In this document: positions 58,443-64,000 of the stretch, piece by piece
How the letters are laid out: each line of letters opens with the position of its first letter
Numbering within the stretch: the first letter of the stretch is position 1
NCBI GenBank assembly: GCA_002197995.1
Contig: NGZR01000001.1
Location: forward strand, 6,386,001-6,450,000
Direction: 5' to 3'
Length of the DNA: 64,000 nucleotides
Source of the DNA: Gaeumannomyces sp. JS-464
Lineage: Eukaryota; Ascomycota; Sordariomycetes; Magnaporthales; Magnaporthaceae
Made by a program: the position numbers and the translations under genes
The notes under the pieces: generated by a model
Database searches by the model: none
What the model was told of the DNA's origin: nothing
The model's input: only the letters and a program-made list of their open reading frames with translations

Positions 58443-58580
58443 TAACATTACATCTATACTACGCTCGCGGCCGTTGGGCAGTGAGTATCTTTCTGCCTGC
58501 TCCTTTTCTACCACGTGAGCCCGTTAGGGTAGATCGCCGACGGCGAGTGTCATGGATGCTAGAAGAGATTGCCTCAACCG

Positions 58581-60575
58581 TCAAGCATCCCCAACGCCTA
58601 TGGGGACCACACGTTTCGCCATTAACAACGACGCGCGCCCTCCGCGACAGGATGTTCCGATCCTGGGCCAACTACACTTGACAGTTACATCTCGGCGTGT
58701 CCATCGGTACCGCTCCGAGAATCCTTGCCATCGGTTCTCAGCCAAAAAAAGATCGAGTGCTGGATTCACAATAATGGCAACCAACGGAATAGTACTCACA
58801 ACGACCACCCCAGTTGCTAAGAGCACCAGAGCATAAGAGAATCAGCAAGGTCTCTTCTTCCAATGTTGTCCCGCATGGAGTGTCCGCTCACTGATAGTAA
58901 CCGCCCACCCCACGCCGATTTTGTCAATCATCGGGACGGCTCCGCCAATTCCTGCAGATGCGAAGCCGTATTGGAACATGTACTTGCTGCTGATGACGGC
59001 GGTTTTCTGCTCAGGGATCACCTCTACACGGCTATATGTCAGCAAGAAACGCAACCAGTTCTGATTCTACGCTCGAGTACTGCAGCTTACCACTCGCATA
59101 TGTGTTCAGCGAGCTGAAGGCCACCATCAGCCCGAAGCCGTGACAAAAGGCGCCGGCGGCTGGCAGCACCATACCGCCGACCTCCTGATGCACGCTCCAC
59201 CCGTATGTCATTGTCCCAAGCGGCATGACGAACAGCATGGCCGGTATGCAGGCCCTGAGGCGGTCCTGCGGGATCCGGAGGCCGTTTCGCTTCTTCATGT
59301 ACCGCTTGACGACCCAGTCCGAAATCACCCCACCAAGCGTGCTCCCGAGGATGGACCCAACACCAGGAGCGAGGTAGAACAGGCCGCTCGTCAGGGGAGA
59401 CGTAAGGTCGAACCGCGGGTTGATGATGCGCCGGACCGAGCTTAGAATGGCGTACATGTTGAAGCCAAGCAGGCCAGCGGTAATATGCTGTTCCAGATTA
59501 GCCTTGCTCCGCGGCGTGATGTCTTGCATTTCCAGTACGGAGCGAAGAGGAGATGCCTACGCAGAAGAGAACCCTTGGGTATTTGAGCTGCCGGAACACC
59601 GCCGACGGATTAAAAGCGCGGAGAACATCCGACAGGCTTGGGCGGCTCTCGGCCTTTCCCGATCCCAGGCCGCCGCTCAGTTGTTCGGCACTTGGGACCA
59701 AAAAGAAGCAGAGTGAGAGGGCGATGAGGGTGGTTCCACTCGTAATCCCGAAAACCACCCGCCATGTGGTGTAGGTCGCTATCAGAGCGCCGCTTAGAGG
59801 GGCTTCGTGGAGGCAAAAGGGGCCGTTAGCACGGAGCGTATTTAACCTGGGCATCGAATTCTTGGTTCTCGTGAGGGGATGTGCAAGACTCGTACCTAGG
59901 AGGTTGGTAATGACAGACATGCCCAGGAAGTATCCCGTAGCGGTGCCCCGGATGGTCTATTGGCGCATAGTGTAAGAATAAGCGTGAGAGAAAGTAGTGA
60001 GGATGTCAACTGACTGGCTCGAAGACATCGGTTATGATTGTCTGGCCGGCAACGAGAAAGAAGGGTGTTGTCGAGCCGGCCAAGGCCCAAAAAGTTGCAA
60101 AGCACGCCAGGTTCGGAGACAAGGCAGCGGTAAGAAGAGACACGATCACTACAAGCTGGGAGCTAAGCAGCGCGGTCCGCCGGCCTAGGATCCCGCACAG
60201 GGGCAGCCAGATGAAAGCGCTCAGAGCCATGGCGACGAGGACGGCGGAGTTGGCGTTGGTCACGGCGGCGGCCGGAGCGTCGAGGTCGTCCGCCACCTCT
60301 GGGATCGCGGCGAGGATGGAGTTGCTGACGAAGTTGAGCGGGAAGGATGCCCAACATAGACTGAAGAGGATGAGCCATCGTCGTCGAGCCGGGATCTGGA
60401 AGACCACCTCGACCGTTTCGCTGACAGCGGATGATCCGGCGGACTCGACCAGCCTAGGGTGAGCTTTCCCAACAGGTAACGTCGAAGCCGTGCCAGCTTG
60501 GTCCGCCACTATTGGTTGAGGCGGTACCCGAGCGGCGTCGCTGGTAGGCAAGCTGGAGCCCAAGTGTGAAGACAT
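58581..60575 (-). CDS. MFS drug/solute transporter (DHA1-like)
   Basis: Six exons (60575-60015, 59956-59896, 59802-59561, 59487-59091, 59023-58892, 58816-58581), 542 residues. A cytosolic N-tail of ~70 residues leads into 12 expected helices. First helices: RRRWLILFSLCWASFPLNFVSNSILAAIPEVADDL and NANSAVLVAMALSAFIWLPLCGILGRRTALLSSQ, the loop 2-3 motif A equivalent. Also seen are GSTTPFFLVAGQTIITDVFEPTIRGTATGYFLGMSV, APLSGALIATYTTWRVVFGI, ITAGLLGFNMYAILSSVRRIINPRFDLTSPLTSGLFYLAPG and GGVISDWVVKRYMKKRNGLRIPQDRLRACIPAM. The pattern fits fungal proton-antiport MFS carriers; substrate unknown. The C-terminal end after NPALDLFLAENRW is less certain. Start codons of this gene and of the transcription factor gene are 841 bp apart, transcribed away from each other. 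Confidence 0.86.
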
Positions 60576-61416
60576 GATGGATAATAAAACGGAGATGCCA
60601 AAACAACTCTCGACAATTCGAAACTGGGATTGTGTCTATCAGTAGAGACTACCACCTTTTCCCATACCCTCTGCCGGCCAGCCAGCTCTCTGGTCTTTAT
60701 CCTCCCAGCAGGGCACCACCCGATTCTTCGGCCAAAGCGGCCGATCAGCAGAGCAACTGTACCAGGCATTTCGCCGTCTTCGAGTCCCAGAGCCCCAAGA
60801 TTTTCTGTGGAGAGCGACGCCGGGACGGGGCTGCAGCGCCGGCTTGGTTGGTGCAGATTCAGTCCGATGCGGCGAGGCCCGATGCAGGCGGCTTGGGGGT
60901 GATGCAAATGTTACTGCGATGGCCGGGCATTTCCCGATGCGGTGTGTAAGCCCCTGACGAAGGTCGAGGTGCAGATGCTGACCGACCTTGGACTTCGGCA
61001 AAAACGTCCAGCAGGCCGATTCACTGGAGATATTGCCTGTTGGAGCCACAGTGTCAAGATGGCGTTGTGCAGCGTTTTCTCTCCGTGCACAGACTGTGCG
61101 AGTCTCGCACTCTCGGCCAAGCTTCTCAATTTCACCGAGCCGGTGTCGGCTTCTGGGTTGCCCAGTCACGGCTTCTTGTCAGTCTTTCCGCCGTCAGGTT
61201 CGACTCACTTCGAGCCTTTGATCGCAGAAGTCTACCAAGAGCGAGTATGGACGGAAAATCTTGTCGTTTCGACAGCTGGACTTTGGCCGAAAAGAGCACT
61301 GCGCTTTCACCTTTCCAACGCGGGCTGCTGATCTCTCTACTGGCCGGCCAGGGTCAGCTTGCCGAAGAACCGCTCCAGCCGGTGTCGAGTCCGAGATCAG
61401 CCAGGCGTCCACTGAG
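60576..61416. promoter_or_regulatory. Divergent promoter between MFS transporter and Zn2Cys6 regulator
   Basis: No gene is supported between the two start codons. Open frames here are short and unrelated. The arrangement suggests shared regulation, possibly with the regulator acting on its own promoter. No specific CGG-triplet pair was assigned. Confidence 0.45.
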
Positions 61417-64000
61417 ATGACTCGCCCTCTGGCCGAGGACACGCCAAGCGCCGATGAGACGGCCTCCCAGGGGGCCTCGACGCCGTCCCTGCCTACAGCA
61501 AAAGCAGGGGCAAAACCGTCTGCAAAGACCAAGCCAACAGCGTGAGCAGCCCAGTCTCTGGTCCTGAACACCTCGCAGTCAACATAGCTGTATATTGCCC
61601 ATATGGGATTCACCTGGCATACACACTAACCAACGTATCCCTCCAGCTGCCGGAGATGTCATTCCCGCAAAGTCAGGTGCTCAGGCGGGCAGCCTTGCCA
61701 AAACTGCCGCCAAGCAGGAAAAACTTCTGACTGCACATATCCACGTCGAAACAGACTGGTCAAGGTTAGCCAGCGGTAGGTGAATCCTCGCCTAGACGTG
61801 TGGGATGATGCATGCTTGTCCACGCTCCACGCACACCTCTATATCCACAGACCAAGATCAAACTCGCCCAGATAGGCCGCTGAGATGGTTAAAGATACCT
61901 GGATGATCTGATCGCCGAGAACGAGAGGCTCCGTGCGGCGCGGACTACGGGCGACGGTCCACCGCCGAACACTCCCGCCGCCCCCGGCAGGATGGAAGGG
62001 AAGCCGTTTGCGCCGGCGGGCAGCAGGCCATCTCGCTCGACGACCGCCCCTGGTTTTTCGACCTAAACATCCCCAATACCCCGATCCTGCTCGGGGAGGC
62101 TTCGGACGCGGCTTTTGCGACCCGTTTTCGCCAGGCCGTGGCCGGGGGGCGTCATATACCACGCGTCAACTACGCCACAGACGAGGACCTGCTGGCCCTG
62201 TCCGATACCGACTGCGAATGGCCCAGCCCCTCGCGTGCCCGCTTCCTGGTCGACGTTGCGCTTAGGTGGGCCAGCCGCCACTACCACATCGTCCGCCGGA
62301 GCAAGATCCTCGAAGGACTGGAGCAGACGCTCGCGAACCCGGCCCGGTCCAGCGACTCGCTCCTCAGGAGCAAACTATGGGCCCTCTTCGCGCTGGGCGA
62401 GATGTACTCGGCCCGCTCTGCCGACGCCGCCGAGAACTGTTTCCCTGGAATCCATTACTTTGCAAGAGCAACGAGAATTATGCGTATTGTCAGCGAGCGC
62501 CCGCGGATAGGTGCCATCGAGATTAGACTTCTCCTAGTGAGCACTCCTCTAGACACGATTACGTGCACTTCTGATAACGGCATTTTCTAACCGCTCCGCC
62601 TTCCTCTGGCGATCTAGTCGTTTTATTCCCTTGCCCTCAACAGACGACATACTGCCTACACACTGGCTGGCTCCGCAGTCCGCTTGGCGGTAGTCATGGG
62701 CCTGCACGTGAACGTTCCCCCGTCTCAACTCACAGACGTGGCGGCCCGAGAACACCGATGCAGAGTCTGGTGGACTGCTTATACGTTCGACAGGCTGTGG
62801 GCATCGAAGCTTGGAAACCCGGTTGCGATTGAGGACAACGAGATCCGGGTCGACTTCCCATCCGACCAGCCCACGCTCGAGGGCACGGTCGATGCGGGAG
62901 ACTTTGCCGATGCCGGATACTGCCTCGCGAGGATCAAGCTGGCGCGCGTGGCCGGCAAAATCACCCAGTCCATATACGGCCGGAGGATTCACCAGGAGTC
63001 GCTGTCTCACAGGGTGCAGGAGGCGCTGTCTGACCTCAGAGCCTGGGCCGACGAGCTGCCCAGTCACCTGCATCTCGACTCCCGTGGCTCTGGCTTGTCG
63101 GAGGCGGTCCCGAAACCCCTTCCTTTACACCTATCGTTCAACCAGGTAAGCCTCAATCGTCCCTCGTCTCCCTATGCAGATATCCAAAGCACAAGTCCCC
63201 AACTCTGAATCCACACGCTTGCTCGACAACAGTGCCTTGTCACGGCGACCCGACCCATATTACTCCATGTGCTTCGCACACACGTAACCTCTTGGCCTCC
63301 GCGAGAAACAGACGATCGTGCGCCTGAGCCCAGGGACCCGGCACCCCCGATCCCCGCCGTGGCCATGACCGTGGCCGACGCTTGCATCCGCAGCGCCCGC
63401 CATTCGGTCCAGCTTCTCAAAGAGGCGTGGATCGACGGTTCCTTTGCCACATTCAACTATTTCTACTCTCAGTACATGTTCTCGGCCGCTACTGTCATGG
63501 CTATCTCCAGCCTCCTCCCCAGCGGAACGGACAACGGCTCGGACGGCGAGCATTTCGAGGCCGCCGCCTCGATCCTCTACCAGGTAAAGAACAACGGCAG
63601 CTTCGCCGGCCGGGAGTTTTGCCGTCACATCGACGCCATCAAAACGGCTATAACGGAGGCACGGCTCCGGAAGGCCGGAGCCCCGTCAGGCTCAGCTTCG
63701 CCAGAGTCAGCACCAAGGCTGCGGGAGGAATCACGACCGCCGCAAGAGGCCAGCAAAACGCCGGCGGGGCTGCTCTCGCGACTGACCCCAGCGGCCTGCT
63801 TCCGGGTCCGACGGCTACAACAGGGGGCGGCATGGGCGCCGGCCCGGCCCAGCAACAGCTCTGGACGACGCAAAATGTGATCACGGGAACCGCACTTCTC
63901 GAGTCTTCCCTGCATCAACTCCTGGCCCAGCCCGCACTTGATCTTCAGTTCATCGATTCGTCTATATACGGCGACGGTTCGTACTCCCAGGGGCTTTATT
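61417..64000 (+). CDS. Zn2Cys6 fungal-specific transcription factor, partial at window end
   Basis: Exons 61417-61541, 61647-61775, 61895-62536, 62618-63145 and 63233 to the right edge. The N-tail (MTRPLAEDTPSADET) leads, through intron 1, into a perfect zinc cluster: CRRCHSRKVRCSGGQPCQNC, then seven residues, then CTYPRRNRLVKVSQ, followed by the coiled-coil start RYLDDLIAENERLRAA. The middle region holds the fungal_trans domain: RPWFFDLNIPNTPILLGEASDAAFATRFRQ, AENCFPGIHYFARATRIM, HTAYTLAGSAVRLAVVMGLHVN and HRCRVWWTAYTFDRLWASKLGNP. The last exon continues with QLLAQPALDLQFIDSSIYGDGSYSQGLY, where the window ends. Frame breaks are inferred at ~62020 (KPFAPAG|QQAISLDDRPW) and between 63660 and 63780. 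A nuclear DNA-binding activator or repressor; target genes unknown, the divergent MFS gene being an obvious candidate. Confidence 0.82.

Overview
The window is nuclear DNA from a filamentous ascomycete, most likely a Sordariomycete. It is GC-rich. Genes carry short introns of about 50-130 nt with GT-AG borders and CTAAC-like branch points. The gene families are typical of such fungi: rhodopsin-domain membrane proteins, GH131 and GH7 glucanases, sedolisin, LysM, DUF3632 and a Zn2Cys6 regulator. The lignocellulose-acting secretome suggests a plant-litter saprotroph or plant-associated fungus. I see no rRNA, CRISPR array, intact transposon or confident tRNA. Exon borders were read by eye from splice motifs and from reading-frame and family-motif continuity, so single-base offsets are possible.

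Layout, left to right: a low-complexity hypothetical protein (2.5-4.6 kb); a single-LysM secreted miniprotein (5.5-5.9 kb, minus); a rhodopsin-domain membrane protein (8.1-10.3 kb); a very long Hst4-like sirtuin (11.9-15.2 kb, minus); a GH131 beta-glucanase (18.0-19.2 kb); a sedolisin protease (19.5-21.3 kb, minus); a secreted lactonase-fold beta-propeller (21.9-23.2 kb); a DUR3-like urea/polyamine symporter (24.7-27.5 kb); a GH7 cellobiohydrolase (29.7-31.2 kb); a cytochrome b5/cytochrome b5 reductase fusion (32.4-33.9 kb, minus); a soluble-looking P450 (35.2-37.1 kb); a PMP3 proteolipid (38.1-38.5 kb); a second rhodopsin-domain protein (41.3-43.1 kb); a class 3 lipase (45.5-46.6 kb); a DAO-type FAD oxidoreductase (47.1-48.8 kb, minus); a haloacid-dehalogenase-like protein (49.6-50.5 kb, minus); a GABA transaminase (51.1-53.1 kb, minus) divergent from a succinate-semialdehyde dehydrogenase (54.1-55.8 kb, plus); a T1-type ribonuclease with a GPI-like tail (56.2-56.9 kb, minus); a DUF3632 protein (57.5-58.4 kb); an MFS transporter (58.6-60.6 kb, minus) divergent from a Zn2Cys6 transcription factor that runs off the right edge.

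The clearest functional unit is the GABA shunt pair: GABA transaminase and succinate-semialdehyde dehydrogenase are transcribed apart from a shared ~1 kb promoter and carry out consecutive steps from GABA to succinate. The adjacent FAD amine-oxidase-like gene and HAD gene could extend this into a small amine/polyamine catabolic cluster, and the DUR3-like transporter 24 kb away fits the same nitrogen-scavenging theme (inference). GH7, GH131, sedolisin, lipase, LysM and RNase form a secreted set. The Zn2Cys6/MFS divergent pair looks like a regulator with its transporter.

A striking feature is the number of apparent frameshifts: about fourteen sites in nine genes, where family motifs continue in another frame without an intron. 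Eleven fit the loss of one base. Because core metabolic genes are hit as well as accessory ones, sequencing or assembly indels are the likeliest cause, but real decay cannot be excluded from this window. An exact EcoRI cDNA-adaptor motif at 6355-6368 also bears on sequence provenance.
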